A stretch of 48,371 nucleotides of DNA from an uncultured Nitrospira sp. (GCA_902500755.1 CABVRV010000019.1:1-48371); one strand, 5' to 3'; positions 7,905-17,631 are shown, counted from the stretch's first letter. Notes: generated by a model not told the origin, from the sequence alone. Numbers and translations: made by a program.

Positions 7905-9004
7905 GGTTCCAGCGCATTATAATTACACCTACGCGAGCTGCTCGGCTGCTGCTGCTGTTGTTGTGGGGCGGAGGTTTTCTCGGACTGGCCGATGGAGAAG
8001 AGTCTTTGTCGCCAACCACGATGGTCGCACCCCCAGCCCAAGTGATTTCCGAGTCTTTATCGACGTCGGGGCCTCCCGAACAGTCGGCGGCAAGTATACA
8101 GGCACTTACGATCAGTGAAAACGGTGTCATCTATGCAGGGTCGTTTGGGTATGGAGTTTTTCAGACCATGGATCGCGGTGCAACGTGGAGCCGAGTGGGA
8201 GCTGGGGTCACCGATCCCTTTATTCTGAGTCTGGCGATCACGAAGCATGGAATCGTGTACGCCGGAACACTTCGTGGAGGAGTGTTCCGATCTCGCGATG
8301 AAGGAAACACCTGGCAATCCGTGAATGAAGGCCTCAAACAGCTGGAAGTCAAAGCGCTCATGGTGGTTGATCGCGAACTCTATGCCGGTACCGGCGATGG
8401 CGTGTATCGTCTACGCGATACCGATGATCGCTGGATGCCGGTGACGACTGGCCTTGATGATATCCTTGTCCATTCACTGGCACGTTCAACAGATGGGACA
8501 TTGTTCGCCGGGACCTCGGGTAAAGGGATTTTTCGGCTGCCCCCCCGTTCATCCGGATGGGTTCGTGTTCGGCATGGGTTGAAAGATCATGAAGGCATGA
8601 TCGAGAACTTCATCCGTGTGCTGGCCATTGATCAGGACCAGAGTATTTTGGCAGGGACGTTCGATGGCGGAGTGTTTCGCAGTGTTGATGGAGGGCTGAC
8701 GTGGCGTTCAATCAGTCGAGCCCTTCCGAACGATTCCATCCGGGGTATCGTGTTGAGCGACCATGGCCTGGTTGTCGCCACAGGACACGGGATCTTTAAG
8801 ACGGTGGACAAGGGTAAACAGTGGATCCCCCTCAACAAAGGTCTCACCAACCTTTCGATTCAGGTGCTGATTGGATGGGGAGAGAAAGGGCTTTATGCAG
8901 GAACGAGTTCAGGAGTATTTCGCAGCGATGACGGTCTTTCGTGGATCGCTGTGAATCAAGGACTGGAAGCGGAGATGGCGCCGCCTCCATTTCTCTTTCG
9001 ATAG
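7901..9004 (+). CDS. Exported beta-propeller protein with BNR/YCF48-like repeats
   Basis: A hydrophobic leader (about residues 13-30) is followed by a low-complexity linker and some seven repeats of about 43 residues. Each repeat contains Y/L-A-G-T-x-x-G-V-F-R-S and D-x-G-x-x-W motifs (for example YAGTLRGGVFRS and DEGNTWQSV), the signature of BNR/Asp-box or photosynthesis-stability-factor-like propellers. It is likely periplasmic or surface exposed and a binding or scaffold protein. The substrate is unknown; a sialidase is not supported because no other sialidase residue is evident. Its ATG overlaps the tatC stop. The leader contains scattered Arg residues but no adjacent R-R, so Sec export is more likely than Tat. 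Confidence 0.85.
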   Translation: MRFQRIIITPTRAARLLLLLLWGGGFLGLADGEESLSPTTMVAPPAQVISESLSTSGPPEQSAASIQALTISENGVIYAGSFGYGVFQTMDRGATWSRVGAGVTDPFILSLAITKHGIVYAGTLRGGVFRSRDEGNTWQSVNEGLKQLEVKALMVVDRELYAGTGDGVYRLRDTDDRWMPVTTGLDDILVHSLARSTDGTLFAGTSGKGIFRLPPRSSGWVRVRHGLKDHEGMIENFIRVLAIDQDQSILAGTFDGGVFRSVDGGLTWRSISRALPNDSIRGIVLSDHGLVVATGHGIFKTVDKGKQWIPLNKGLTNLSIQVLIGWGEKGLYAGTSSGVFRSDDGLSWIAVNQGLEAEMAPPPFLFR

Positions 9005-9024
9005 TCATAGAAAGGACGAACCGC

Positions 9025-9537
9025 ATGAGCGATGTTGCGAATACCACGCGGGCGACAATTGCAATTACGACAAAGGGACAACCGATTGGAGAGATCGTCC
9101 TTAAATTCTTTCCTGATGTGGCGCCAGGTCACGTCAATAACTTCATCAAGCTTTCTCAAGAAGGGTTTTATAATGGAACGACGTTTCACCGCGTCATCCC
9201 TGGATTCATGATTCAGGGGGGCGATCCCAACAGCAAAACGTCCGATCGTTCGTCGCATGGGATGGGTGGACCCGGGTATAAGGTAAAAGCTGAATTTAAT
9301 AGTACACCGCACAAGCGCGGCATTGTGTCGATGGCCAGAGCAAACGACCCTGATAGCGCTGGGTCGCAGTTCTTTATCTGTGTCTCGGATGCCAATTTCC
9401 TCGATTGGCAGTATACGGTTTTCGGAGAGGTTGAGCGCGGCATGGACGTGGCCGACAAGATCGTCGGCATGAAACGGGATGGGCGAGACAATCCGTTGGA
9501 GCGTGCCGAGATGACGGTGACCATCAGCGGAAGCTAA
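9025..9537 (+). CDS. Cyclophilin-type peptidyl-prolyl cis-trans isomerase
   Basis: Cyclophilins catalyse proline cis-trans isomerisation. The family core is clear: F-x-x-V-A-P-x-x-V-x-N-F, YNGTTFHRVIPGFMIQGGD with the catalytic Arg, GSQFF, and FGEVERGMDV. The ATG at 9025 follows AAAGGA about 9 bases upstream and gives 170 residues, normal for the small bacterial form. An upstream start inside the propeller gene is not credible. No signal peptide is visible, so cytoplasmic (PpiB-like) location is inferred. Confidence 0.94.
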   Translation: MSDVANTTRATIAITTKGQPIGEIVLKFFPDVAPGHVNNFIKLSQEGFYNGTTFHRVIPGFMIQGGDPNSKTSDRSSHGMGGPGYKVKAEFNSTPHKRGIVSMARANDPDSAGSQFFICVSDANFLDWQYTVFGEVERGMDVADKIVGMKRDGRDNPLERAEMTVTISGS

Positions 9538-9549
9538 GCCCTGGCGATC

Positions 9550-10296
9550 ATGGATGTGAATTGCATACGGCTGATTTCCCTAGGCCTGGTGACCTATCTC
9601 CTCGTATTGGTCGGCTGCGCCGTTCCGCATGTGCCATCGAGAATCATCTATGAGGATCCGGTGAATTTCGTACGGTTGGAAGAAGACCCAGAAGTGCTGG
9701 CGGAATGGCCGCCAAGCCATCATGCACACCCCTTGTTCATCGAGCCTGAAAAGGTAAGGAAGATCCTGTCAGGATTGATGGTTCAAGAGCATTGGATTGC
9801 CCTGAAACGATGGATGCGAGGGGAGTCGCCACTCGTTCCAACCTTCACGGAGGAAGAATTGACGTTGCTGTCGACGCGCCTTGCGGAAGCGCTCGCGGAG
9901 GCAAAATACAACGAACGAGTCACATTCTATCTGAGCCAACCACAGACCTTTGCCAGACGCATTATCACAACGGGGGGACTGTATATTCACGGGACGGAAC
10001 TGCATATGCTCCTGGGTAACTGGCGGATCATTTACGGTATTCCAGCCTATGGGATGATCTATGATCGACGCTATCCCATGCGGCCAACAGCCGCGAAGGG
10101 TTTTGATTTACGATTCCAACCCACTGAGGCCGTCGTTCCTACGAAAAGCAGCCTGCTCGACGTCATCATGGCGAATGCCAAAGATGAGTTGGTTATTGAT
10201 CTCTCGAAACTCGAATCGATCGAGTCATCGGTTTCCTTACGAAGCCGTTGCCTACAGCACGACCGGCAGCATGAAATGAACTGTCAGCGGCCCTAA
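9550..10296 (+). CDS. Lipoprotein of unknown function
   Basis: The protein has 248 residues with an N-terminal hydrophobic segment ending in L-V-G-C, a good lipobox with Cys 23. The mature part is mixed helical and beta with no family signature I know; a stretch of about residues 115-160 (LSQPQTFARRIITTGG) looks like a packed beta domain. It starts 12 bases after the cyclophilin gene, probably the last gene of the run, and converges on the glycosyltransferase gene with only 4 bases between them and no visible terminator hairpin. Confidence 0.7.
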   Translation: MDVNCIRLISLGLVTYLLVLVGCAVPHVPSRIIYEDPVNFVRLEEDPEVLAEWPPSHHAHPLFIEPEKVRKILSGLMVQEHWIALKRWMRGESPLVPTFTEEELTLLSTRLAEALAEAKYNERVTFYLSQPQTFARRIITTGGLYIHGTELHMLLGNWRIIYGIPAYGMIYDRRYPMRPTAAKGFDLRFQPTEAVVPTKSSLLDVIMANAKDELVIDLSKLESIESSVSLRSRCLQHDRQHEMNCQRP

Positions 10297-10300
10297 CGAT

Positions 10301-11287
10301 TTAGTACCTCTGGAAACACATTTTTGGCACTTCCAGGATTCCTTCGATGAGGGAATGCCAGCCGAGCTTGCTTTGGCCTTGGACGCGGTCGCTGAAGCGA
10401 ATGGGTAGTTCACGAATGTCTGCGCCCAGTTGAACGGCTCGCCAGGCCAGCTCGACTTGGAAGACGTATCCTTTGGCGCGTACCGTTTCAAGATGCATCT
10501 TCAGTAACAGGTCGCGATGATAACACCGAAATCCGCCTGTCCAATCATGGATCATTGAGCCCAAAAAGAACTTCACATAGGTATTGCCGCAGCGAGACAC
10601 TAGACGGCGTCTAGCGTCCCAGTTCTCGGTGCCACCACCAGGGACATAGCGACTGCCGATGACCAGGTCGGCGGTCCGGCTGCCGTGGACCAGACGGGGT
10701 ACGTCCCAAGGCGCATGGCTGAAATCACAATCCATCTCGACAATACGGTCATAGTTCCGGTGGAGCGCCCATTCAAACCCCGCCAAATAGGCCGGCCCAA
10801 GCCCCTGTTTTTTTGGTCGGTGCAAGACATGGATATGGCGGTGTTCACCCTGTAGTCGATCAGCTAGTTGGCCGGTTCCATCCGGTGAATTATCATCCAC
10901 GATCAAGATATCAGCGGTCAGATATTTGCCGACCGTGGCGACAAGTGCTTCAAGATTAGAACGTTCGTTGTAAGTTGGAAGGACAATCACTATCGATTCG
11001 TCGAATTCGAAGGGTGAGGTGGGGACAAGCGGTTTACCGAGCGCAGTTTTGGAATATCCGGGAGGTGAGCCATTCGGACTGGAACAATCACTGATGGCAA
11101 TGCGTGCACTGTCGACACCATGGGCGACGAGTTCCTCAGCAAGCTCAAAGTTTGGGACAAGATAGGCTTCGTCGGTTTTCAGCTCTTGCAAAGAGAAGGA
11201 TCCATTGATCGTTGGGATGTGATGATAGCATATCGGGGGAGTCTGCATGTCCTCCAGCGATGGAGGGAGTGATTCGCGAATAGACAT
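10301..11287 (-). CDS. GT2 glycosyltransferase, polyprenol-phosphate mannose synthase (DPM1) type, with unusual N-terminal extension
   Basis: Residues of about 95-328 form a GT-A domain close to dolichol-phosphate-mannose synthases: V-x-P-T-Y-N-E-R-x-N, VDDNSPDGT, the D-x-D metal site in EMDCDFSH, GSRYVPGG, DWTGGFRCY and the IRFSDRVQGQSKL acceptor region. Such enzymes move mannose or another sugar from a nucleotide sugar to polyprenyl phosphate. No C-terminal membrane segments follow, so it is the soluble form. The first 94 residues are extra to the family and resemble the middle of a GT4-type glycosyltransferase (LVPNFELAEELVAHGV), as if a fused remnant. The start ATG at 11287 is not firmly proved. 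Confidence 0.88.
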   Translation of the reverse strand: MSIRESLPPSLEDMQTPPICYHHIPTINGSFSLQELKTDEAYLVPNFELAEELVAHGVDSARIAISDCSSPNGSPPGYSKTALGKPLVPTSPFEFDESIVIVLPTYNERSNLEALVATVGKYLTADILIVDDNSPDGTGQLADRLQGEHRHIHVLHRPKKQGLGPAYLAGFEWALHRNYDRIVEMDCDFSHAPWDVPRLVHGSRTADLVIGSRYVPGGGTENWDARRRLVSRCGNTYVKFFLGSMIHDWTGGFRCYHRDLLLKMHLETVRAKGYVFQVELAWRAVQLGADIRELPIRFSDRVQGQSKLGWHSLIEGILEVPKMCFQRY

Positions 11288-11408
11288 AACGATTATAAGT
11301 CTGCCATCTGATGTTGGCTCGACATGATGATCTCCAGGACAAGAATGGGTGACATTCTAGATCACCCTACAGAGTCGTGCAAGCCGACGCGCAACCTGGC
11401 ACTATATT

Positions 11409-11438
11409 TTGACAGTGCGGGAACGGCTATGTTACATT
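11409..11438 (+). promoter_or_regulatory. Sigma-70-type promoter for the FAD oxidoreductase gene
   Basis: A perfect -35 box TTGACA at 11409-11414 is followed after 18 bases by TACATT at 11433-11438. The inferred transcript start lies about 60 bases before the ATG at 11503, which has an AAGGAT ribosome binding site. Confidence 0.55.
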
Positions 11439-11502
11439 CCGCGAGTCGTTGATATTCAAGGCTTTTCGATCATGTTTAGGTAAAGGATAGAAGGATAACT
11501 GT

Positions 11503-12858
11503 ATGAGTGGATCACAGTCGCATGTGATTATCGTTGCGGGAGCAGGGCCTGCTGGTATGGCCGTCGCAAGTTCGCTGTCTAAAGCCGGCCATGAAATCAT
11601 CATCCTCAATCGAGATATTAGGTTTGGCGGGTTGGCAGAGTACGGAATATTTCCTTCCAAACTCAAGCTTCGCGGCGGTCTCAAGAAGCAGTACTGGGAA
11701 CTTCTTCAGCAAAAAAACGTGCACTATTTTGGCAATGTCTCGATCGGACACGGGAAAGACCTCACGGTCGAGGATGTGCGCGGACTGGGAGCAAGCGCAG
11801 TGGTGTTTACCATCGGTGCGCAAGGGACCAAGGCCATCGGTGTCGAGGGGGATTCAGCGCAGGGTGTATTCCACGCAAAAGACGTGGTGTATCACTACAA
11901 CCGCCTCCCGGGGTTTGGCGACCGCCCCTTTGAAATGGGTAAACACGTCTCGGTGATCGGAGCTGGAGATGTGATGGTGGACATTGCCCACTGGTTGATT
12001 CGCTATAAGAAGGTCGAGCGTGTCACGGCCATTGTCCGACGAGGCCCAGTGGAACGGAAATACAATCCGAAGGAGATCCGCAGCATCTGCGCTAATATGG
12101 ATCTTGAAGGGATTCGTAACGAGTTCGAGCGCATCAAAGACCGTATGGCGAAGGTGGGACAGAATCCCGACGACGTCTTGAAGGGCTTTACCGACGAATT
12201 CATCAAGTGTGAGCCTCAAGTCTCACAAACAAAAATGGGCTTCCGCTTCCTCGCCTCTCCCAAGCGTATTCTGGTGGATGAACACAATCGGGTTCGTGGG
12301 CTCGAAATGGAGGATAACCGGCTTGACCCAAAGGGTGAGGATACCGTTGCGGTCGGGTTAAAGCAGTACTATGAATTTCCCTGTGATGCAGTGGTGTTTG
12401 CCGTCGGCGACAAAGTGGATGAGACTGTCGGCCTCCCGTACAAGAACGGCATGTTTATTACGAATCCCAACAAGACCGGTAACGATCCTGATGATTCGCT
12501 TTTTCAAGCCTACGACGAGACGGTTGGGAAAATTATGGATGGTGTCTTTCTAGCCGGCTGGGCTCGGAAGGCCAGTGAAGGTCTTGTCGGCGTGGCAAAG
12601 CGTGATGGAGACTGGTGTGCAGAGGTGGTAGAGCGCTATCTGACGAGCAAGAGTGTTGGTGGTGATGCCAGGGCCGTGCTCGATCAGTTACATTCGCTGC
12701 TCAGAAAGCGACAGAGTCGTCCGGTTGATGTGAACGGGCTGCGGGCGCTTGAAGTGGCAGAGCGATCGTTCACGGACAAAACAGACTGTATCGGGGAATT
12801 CAAATTTACGGCAAATCAGGACATGCTTGCACGCATCGAACAGGGGAGAGCGTCGTAG
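11503..12858 (+). CDS. FAD-dependent pyridine-nucleotide oxidoreductase, ferredoxin-NADP reductase/glutamate-synthase-small-subunit type
   Basis: The FAD-binding Rossmann motif G-A-G-P-A-G at residues 13-18 and a second dinucleotide motif V-I-G-A-G-D-V-M-V-D near residue 155 are clear, with E-Y-G-I-P/F-like EYGIFPSK near residue 46. The layout is that of adrenodoxin-reductase-like FprA or the glutamate synthase beta subunit, moving electrons between NAD(P)H and a ferredoxin. Unlike the glutamate synthase subunit it lacks an N-terminal Cys-rich iron-sulfur domain, so a stand-alone ferredoxin reductase is the better guess. It has 451 residues and its own promoter, and no partner gene sits beside it. 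Confidence 0.85.
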   Translation: MSGSQSHVIIVAGAGPAGMAVASSLSKAGHEIIILNRDIRFGGLAEYGIFPSKLKLRGGLKKQYWELLQQKNVHYFGNVSIGHGKDLTVEDVRGLGASAVVFTIGAQGTKAIGVEGDSAQGVFHAKDVVYHYNRLPGFGDRPFEMGKHVSVIGAGDVMVDIAHWLIRYKKVERVTAIVRRGPVERKYNPKEIRSICANMDLEGIRNEFERIKDRMAKVGQNPDDVLKGFTDEFIKCEPQVSQTKMGFRFLASPKRILVDEHNRVRGLEMEDNRLDPKGEDTVAVGLKQYYEFPCDAVVFAVGDKVDETVGLPYKNGMFITNPNKTGNDPDDSLFQAYDETVGKIMDGVFLAGWARKASEGLVGVAKRDGDWCAEVVERYLTSKSVGGDARAVLDQLHSLLRKRQSRPVDVNGLRALEVAERSFTDKTDCIGEFKFTANQDMLARIEQGRAS

Positions 12859-12873
12859 CCGAGCCTAGCGACT

Positions 12874-13734
12874 TTATCCGTGTCCCCATTTCAGCTTTCC
12901 TCTCAGCACTTCGTAGTAGTGGCTTTCCGGAAAACGAATCAGTCTGGTCTGATAGTCTGACGCATGGATGACGGTCTTATCGCCCTGGACGATAGTGACT
13001 CCGACTTGGCCATCGAGTGTCGCCATCGATCCTTCATCTTGACTCGTTAAGGTGACTTCAATGACCACATTGCCCGGCACGATGAGTGGGCGATGGGTCA
13101 AGGTGTGTGGACAGATCGGCGTTAACATCAGGGCTTGCACACCCGGATTCATGATGGGGCCACCGGCAGAGAGCGAGTAGGCGGTGGATCCCGTGGGTGT
13201 TCCGATGATGAGACCGTCACCTCTTAGGTTCGTCACGAATTGACCACCGATTGCAACCTGCAAGTCGATCATACGGGCTAAAGTGCCTTTGCTGATTACG
13301 ACATCATTCAGGACAACCCCCCGGGCGACCGTTTCTCCGTGCCGGTGGATATGGGTTGCCAGCATGAGTCGCTCATCCAGTACAAAATCGTTGGCAAAGA
13401 CTCGTTCAAGCGAGGGGTACAGATTGTCCAGTCGGACTTCCGTCAAGAAACCGAGACCACCCATATTGACGCCGAGAATAGGGATACTGCGTTCCGCTGC
13501 CAGTCGCGCCGCACTCAGGATGGTTCCGTCTCCGCCTAGGACCAAAAGAACATCGGCTTTCTCAGCCAGTTGAGTCTTCGGCATTCCCCCTTCTTCGTTC
13601 AGTAGAGTTGCAGATGTTGTATCGAACAAGACGTCGATGCTGCGGGCACGGAGCCAGGCGACCACTCCCAGTAACGTACTTTTGACCTCCGGGAACTTTG
13701 GTTTGGTTAGAATCCCAATGCTTTTACTTCTCAT
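12874..13734 (-). CDS. nadK: NAD kinase
   Basis: NadK phosphorylates NAD to NADP using ATP or polyphosphate. The diagnostic motifs are all present: L-G-G-D-G-T near residue 65-70, NMGGLGFLTEV, and GTPTGSTAYSLSAGGP. I chose ATG 13734 (286 residues); a TTG at 13746 in the same frame is possible, and neither has a strong ribosome binding site. A near-consensus promoter is just upstream. It converges on the FAD oxidoreductase, whose product may use NADP; that link is inference. Confidence 0.95.
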   Translation of the reverse strand: MRSKSIGILTKPKFPEVKSTLLGVVAWLRARSIDVLFDTTSATLLNEEGGMPKTQLAEKADVLLVLGGDGTILSAARLAAERSIPILGVNMGGLGFLTEVRLDNLYPSLERVFANDFVLDERLMLATHIHRHGETVARGVVLNDVVISKGTLARMIDLQVAIGGQFVTNLRGDGLIIGTPTGSTAYSLSAGGPIMNPGVQALMLTPICPHTLTHRPLIVPGNVVIEVTLTSQDEGSMATLDGQVGVTIVQGDKTVIHASDYQTRLIRFPESHYYEVLRGKLKWGHG

Positions 13735-13770
13735 GGGTGCGAACAAATGGATGGAGAAAGAAGGAGAGCG

Positions 13771-13800
13771 ATTGTATCGAGATGTTTCTTTTTATGTCAA
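13771..13800 (-). promoter_or_regulatory. Sigma-70-type promoter for nadK
   Basis: Reading the minus strand, TTGACA (13800-13795) and TACAAT (13776-13771) are separated by 18 bases. The expected transcript start is about 30 bases before the nadK ATG, leaving a short pyrimidine-rich leader without a clear Shine-Dalgarno site. Confidence 0.65.
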
Positions 13801-13896
13801 TGAAAAGCCTGTGAGCTCTTGATGGAAGGAAGCATCTGCGCGACAAAAAATATATCATGATGCGATTGTGTCGCCCGTCGTGTTCTCCGTGCAACC

Positions 13897-13925
13897 TTGA
13901 CTCTCAAAGATACTGTGGTTAGAAT
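13897..13925 (+). promoter_or_regulatory. Sigma-70-type promoter for clpC
   Basis: TTGACT at 13897-13902 and TAGAAT at 13920-13925 are separated by the ideal 17 bases. The ATG of clpC lies about 60 bases beyond the expected start point. No inverted repeat typical of a CtsR or CIRCE heat-shock operator overlaps it. Confidence 0.65.
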
Positions 13926-13993
13926 TAGGGCAAGATTTTTCAAGGGTTTTGCTCGAACGCAGCCAAGATGTGCACTCACTAGGAGGAGGCAGG

Positions 13994-16420
13994 ATGTTCG
14001 AACGATTTACTGACAAAGGTCGAAAGATCATCATCCTTGCGCGGGAAGAAGCCGAACGACACCAAAACGATTATCTCGGCACCGAACATCTCGTCTTGGC
14101 CATACTCCGTGAGTCCGACGGCATTGCACTGATGATTCTAAAAAAGATGGGGCTTTCTACCGAGCAGATCCGGCTGGAAATCGAGCGGAATCTGCCTGGT
14201 GGGGGGACCACCATGACATTTGGAGAAATCCCTTTTAGCCCTCGAGTGAAGAAAGTGATCGAGTACGGAGTCGAGGAAGCCCGCTTGCTGGGGCATAATC
14301 ACATCGGCAGTGAGCATCTTTTGCTTGGCCTTCTTCGCGAAGAAGAAGGAATCGGCGGGAAAATCCTTCGGAGCTTAGGGGCAAACCTCCTCACAGCACG
14401 GCAGTTAACCGTGACGTTCTTGCGAAAGTCGGCCCCGCGGGAGAGGGATCGGAAGAGCAATACACCGGCCCTCGACGAGTTCGGTCGGGACTTGACCCAG
14501 TTGGCTCAAGAAGGTCAATTGGATCCAGTGATCGGACGGGCCGATGAGATTGAGCGCGTCCTCCAGATTCTCAGCCGAAGAAGCAAGAATAATCCTGTGC
14601 TGATTGGCGAATCCGGTGTTGGAAAAACAGCGATTGTGGAGGGACTCGCCCAACGGATCATTCAATCTGAAGTTCCTGATAATCTGCTCTCTCGTCGAGT
14701 CATTGCGTTGGATCTCGGCTCTCTTGTCGCTGGAACCAAGTATCGCGGACAGTTCGAAGAACGCCTCAAGGTTGTCATGAAAGAGATTGTCCAGGCCGGT
14801 AACATCATTATTTTTATCGATGAGCTCCATACGTTGGTTGGAGCTGGCGCCGCGGAGGGATCCATCGACGCGTCCAATATGCTGAAGCCCGCGTTATCGC
14901 GGGGCGAAATTCAATGCATCGGGGCCACGACGTTGGATGAGTATCGCAAGCACATTGAAAAAGATGGAGCGTTGAAGCGACGATTCCAACCGATCCACGT
15001 TCAACCACCGAATCTCGATGAAACCGTGCGCATCATTCAAGGGCTTCGGGATCGATACGAAGAACACCACGGAGTGGAAATCACGGAAGATGCGATCGTT
15101 GAAGCGGTGAAATTGTCCGATCGGTATATTACGGATCGTTTCCTGCCTGATAAGGCGATTGATTTGATCGACGAAACCGGATCGCGTGCCAAGCTCCAAA
15201 CGTATGCGCTTCCTTCTGAGTTAAAAGCCATGGAGCAAGAGCTCAAGAAGGTTGCGCGAGAGAAAGAGCTATCGATTTCCATGCAGAATTTTGAAGAAGC
15301 GGTGCGACATCGTGAGGAGGAGGAGCGACTGCGGAAGCTGCTTGATGAATCCAAGCGGGAGTGGAAAAAGAATCAGGAAAAGAATAAGCCTGTGATCGGC
15401 AAAGAGGACGTCGCCTACGTGGTTTCTAAAATGACCGGGATTCCGCTCTTTAAATTAGAAGAGGAAGAATCCAATAAGCTGTTGCGCATGGAAGAGTTCC
15501 TTCATAAGCGAGTGGTTGGACAAAATGAAGCTATTTCTGCCGTTGCCCGCGCGATCCGACGATCTCGAGCTGGCTTGAAGGAAGCCAAAAAGCCGATCGG
15601 TTCTTTTATTTTTCTGGGACCGACTGGCGTCGGGAAAACGGAATTGGCGAGGACATTAGCGGAATTTCTCTTCAACAGCGAAGATGCGTTGATTCGCGTT
15701 GACATGTCCGAATATCAGGAGAAGTTTACGAGCTCTCGCCTCTTCGGCGCCCCTCCCGGCTATGTAGGATACGAAGAAGGAGGGCAGCTGACTGAAAAAG
15801 TCCGTCGTCGACCTTACTCCGTGGTGTTGTTTGATGAAATCGAAAAGGCGCATCCAGACGTGTTCAATGTGTTGCTTCAAGTTTTGGATGACGGAGTGTT
15901 GACCGATAGCCTTGGGCGAAAAGTCGATTTTAAGAATACCGTCGTGATCATGACCTCCAACATCGGAACAAAGATGATTCAAAAGGGTGTGTCTCTGGGC
16001 TTTCAGAGCACAGAGGGAGAAGCCGCGCGGCGGAAAAAGGAAGAGGTACTCGGTGAGCTCAGAAAATCCTTCAGCCCTGAGTTCTTGAACCGGATCGATG
16101 AAATCGTCATTTTCCATCAATTGGAGAAAGAGCAGCTGTATTCTATCTTGGACATCCTGCTCCGTGAATTGAATCTTCGTTTATTGGACAAGGGCATTGA
16201 GATCGAGGTGGATGAAGAGGTCAAGCAATGGTTGATTAAAGAAGGGTATGAGCCGTTGTACGGAGCCAGACCAATGCGGCGAGCAATCCAACGTGCCATT
16301 GGCGACCCGTTGTCGGATGAGCTCATTAGAGGACGCTTCAAGGACAGCCGAAAGGTGAAAGTGGTGCTTCGTGATGGAGCTCCGGCGTTTATCGAGCAGG
16401 AGGCGATGGCTGGAGTCTAA
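13994..16420 (+). CDS. clpC: ATP-dependent Clp protease ATP-binding subunit ClpC
   Basis: ClpC is a class I AAA+ unfoldase that feeds proteins to ClpP. The protein (808 residues) shows two N-terminal Clp repeats (about 1-145), AAA domain 1 with Walker A GESGVGKT near 204 and Walker B IIFIDELH, a middle segment with [16 protein letters not shown], and AAA domain 2 with GPTGVGKT near 542 and [11 protein letters not shown]. The [13 protein letters not shown] pore loop is present. The start follows GGAGGAGG; an in-frame upstream start at 13949 lacks such a site. It is monocistronic by its own promoter and terminator. Confidence 0.96.
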   Translation: MFERFTDKGRKIIILAREEAERHQNDYLGTEHLVLAILRESDGIALMILKKMGLSTEQIRLEIERNLPGGGTTMTFGEIPFSPRVKKVIEYGVEEARLLGHNHIGSEHLLLGLLREEEGIGGKILRSLGANLLTARQLTVTFLRKSAPRERDRKSNTPALDEFGRDLTQLAQEGQLDPVIGRADEIERVLQILSRRSKNNPVLIGESGVGKTAIVEGLAQRIIQSEVPDNLLSRRVIALDLGSLVAGTKYRGQFEERLKVVMKEIVQAGNIIIFIDELHTLVGAGAAEGSIDASNMLKPALSRGEIQCIGATTLDEYRKHIEKDGALKRRFQPIHVQPPNLDETVRIIQGLRDRYEEHHGVEITEDAIVEAVKLSDRYITDRFLPDKAIDLIDETGSRAKLQTYALPSELKAMEQELKKVAREKELSISMQNFEEAVRHREEEERLRKLLDESKREWKKNQEKNKPVIGKEDVAYVVSKMTGIPLFKLEEEESNKLLRMEEFLHKRVVGQNEAISAVARAIRRSRAGLKEAKKPIGSFIFLGPTGVGKTELARTLAEFLFNSEDALIRVDMSEYQEKFTSSRLFGAPPGYVGYEEGGQLTEKVRRRPYSVVLFDEIEKAHPDVFNVLLQVLDDGVLTDSLGRKVDFKNTVVIMTSNIGTKMIQKGVSLGFQSTEGEAARRKKEEVLGELRKSFSPEFLNRIDEIVIFHQLEKEQLYSILDILLRELNLRLLDKGIEIEVDEEVKQWLIKEGYEPLYGARPMRRAIQRAIGDPLSDELIRGRFKDSRKVKVVLRDGAPAFIEQEAMAGV

Positions 16421-16461
16421 TGCCTTTGTGAACATCAAAATTCTGTATGTGATCAGCGATG

Positions 16462-16497
16462 GCCTCTGCGGCGGTTCGCCGTAGAGGCTGTTTTATT
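16462..16497 (+). terminator. Rho-independent terminator after clpC
   Basis: The hairpin GCCTCTGCGGC / GCCGTAGAGGC (one G-U pair, loop GGTTC-like) at 16462-16488 is followed by GTTTTATT. It lies 42 bases past the clpC stop and before tsaD. Confidence 0.85.
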
Positions 16498-16527
16498 GCT
16501 ACCCTTGTGTGATACCCGCGTAAACGG

Positions 16528-17622
16528 ATGAATTTCCTCCCTGTTCAATCACCCCCATCAGGCTATTCTGGGTTGTGCCCTGGGCCAATTCTCGGTATCG
16601 AGTCATCATGTGACGAAACTGCTGCAGCCGTCGTGAGTGATGAGGGGAACGTATTATCCAATGTGGTATCTTTGCAGGTCGCCGTCCATGAAAAATTTGG
16701 TGGTGTTGTCCCTGAATTGGCGGCTCGAGCCCATCTAAGCTTGATTGATCTTGTTGTCGAAGAGGCATTGTCGCAGGCTGCCATTTCGACGTGTCATCTT
16801 GCTGCGGTGGCTGTGACCCAAGGGCCAGGCCTGGCTGGTGCGCTGCTGGTAGGGCTGAGCTACGCCAAGGGCCTGGGCTATGGGTTGAAGATCCCAGTTG
16901 TCGGGGTCAATCACTTGCAGGGCCACATCGCGTCGGCATGGCTTGCGGATCCAACGTTTCCTGTGCCCTGTATTGTCCTGGTCGTATCCGGTGGCCATAC
17001 GCATCTCTATCGTCGAGACGGCAATGGCCAGTGCATCCTACTTGGGCAGACTCGTGACGATGCCGCCGGTGAAGCGTTTGATAAGGGGGCTCAGATGCTT
17101 GGCCTCGGTTATCCTGGTGGGCCTGCCATTGATCGTGCTGCCCGGTCTGGCGATCCAGGCGCTTTCCTCTTTCCTCAATTTCGAGGAGGGAGAAAGAGTC
17201 TGGAGTTCAGTTTCAGCGGTTTGAAGACAGCTTTGCTATACAAGCTTCGTGACATGATCGTTCCCCCGTCCTCTGATCAGATCGCCGACCTCGCAGCAAG
17301 TTATCAGGAAGCCATTGTGCAGGTCTTGGTTGCCAAGGCCTTTGTCGCCCTAGAGCATTCGAGGGTAGCATCCCTTGCCGTGGTAGGTGGTGTCTCTGCA
17401 AACTCGCGGTTACGGACCGTATTCGAACAACGCGCTGCGCGGGAGCACATTCGCTTGTCGCTTCCTCCGTTGGAATACTGTACCGACAATGCTGCGATGA
17501 TTGCTGCTGCGGGACGACAACTGATTATCAACGGCCAACAGCCATCCCTGCGTCTTGATATCAGCCCTATGGAGGAGCCAGTATCAATTGGGAAGGAACG
17601 CCGAGTACAAGGGAGTTCCTAA
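16528..17622 (+). CDS. tsaD: tRNA t6A37 threonylcarbamoyltransferase catalytic subunit TsaD
   Basis: TsaD transfers the threonylcarbamoyl group to A37 of ANN-decoding tRNAs. Family marks are GIESSCDETAAAV near residue 24, the metal-binding H-x-x-x-H in NHLQGHIAS, VSGGHTHL, and GGVSANSRLR near the C terminus. The 364 residues include about 20 extra at the N terminus compared with the usual M-x-x-L-G-I-E-S-S-C-D-E-T start. No strong ribosome binding site marks ATG 16528, so the real start may be slightly downstream. It begins 31 bases after the clpC terminator. Confidence 0.95.
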   Translation: MNFLPVQSPPSGYSGLCPGPILGIESSCDETAAAVVSDEGNVLSNVVSLQVAVHEKFGGVVPELAARAHLSLIDLVVEEALSQAAISTCHLAAVAVTQGPGLAGALLVGLSYAKGLGYGLKIPVVGVNHLQGHIASAWLADPTFPVPCIVLVVSGGHTHLYRRDGNGQCILLGQTRDDAAGEAFDKGAQMLGLGYPGGPAIDRAARSGDPGAFLFPQFRGGRKSLEFSFSGLKTALLYKLRDMIVPPSSDQIADLAASYQEAIVQVLVAKAFVALEHSRVASLAVVGGVSANSRLRTVFEQRAAREHIRLSLPPLEYCTDNAAMIAAAGRQLIINGQQPSLRLDISPMEEPVSIGKERRVQGSS

Positions 17623-17631
17623 TTCGTAAAA

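Noticed and set aside
13800..13994. CtsR or CIRCE heat-shock operator before clpC
   Set aside because: No inverted or direct repeat matching these operators was found around the promoter.
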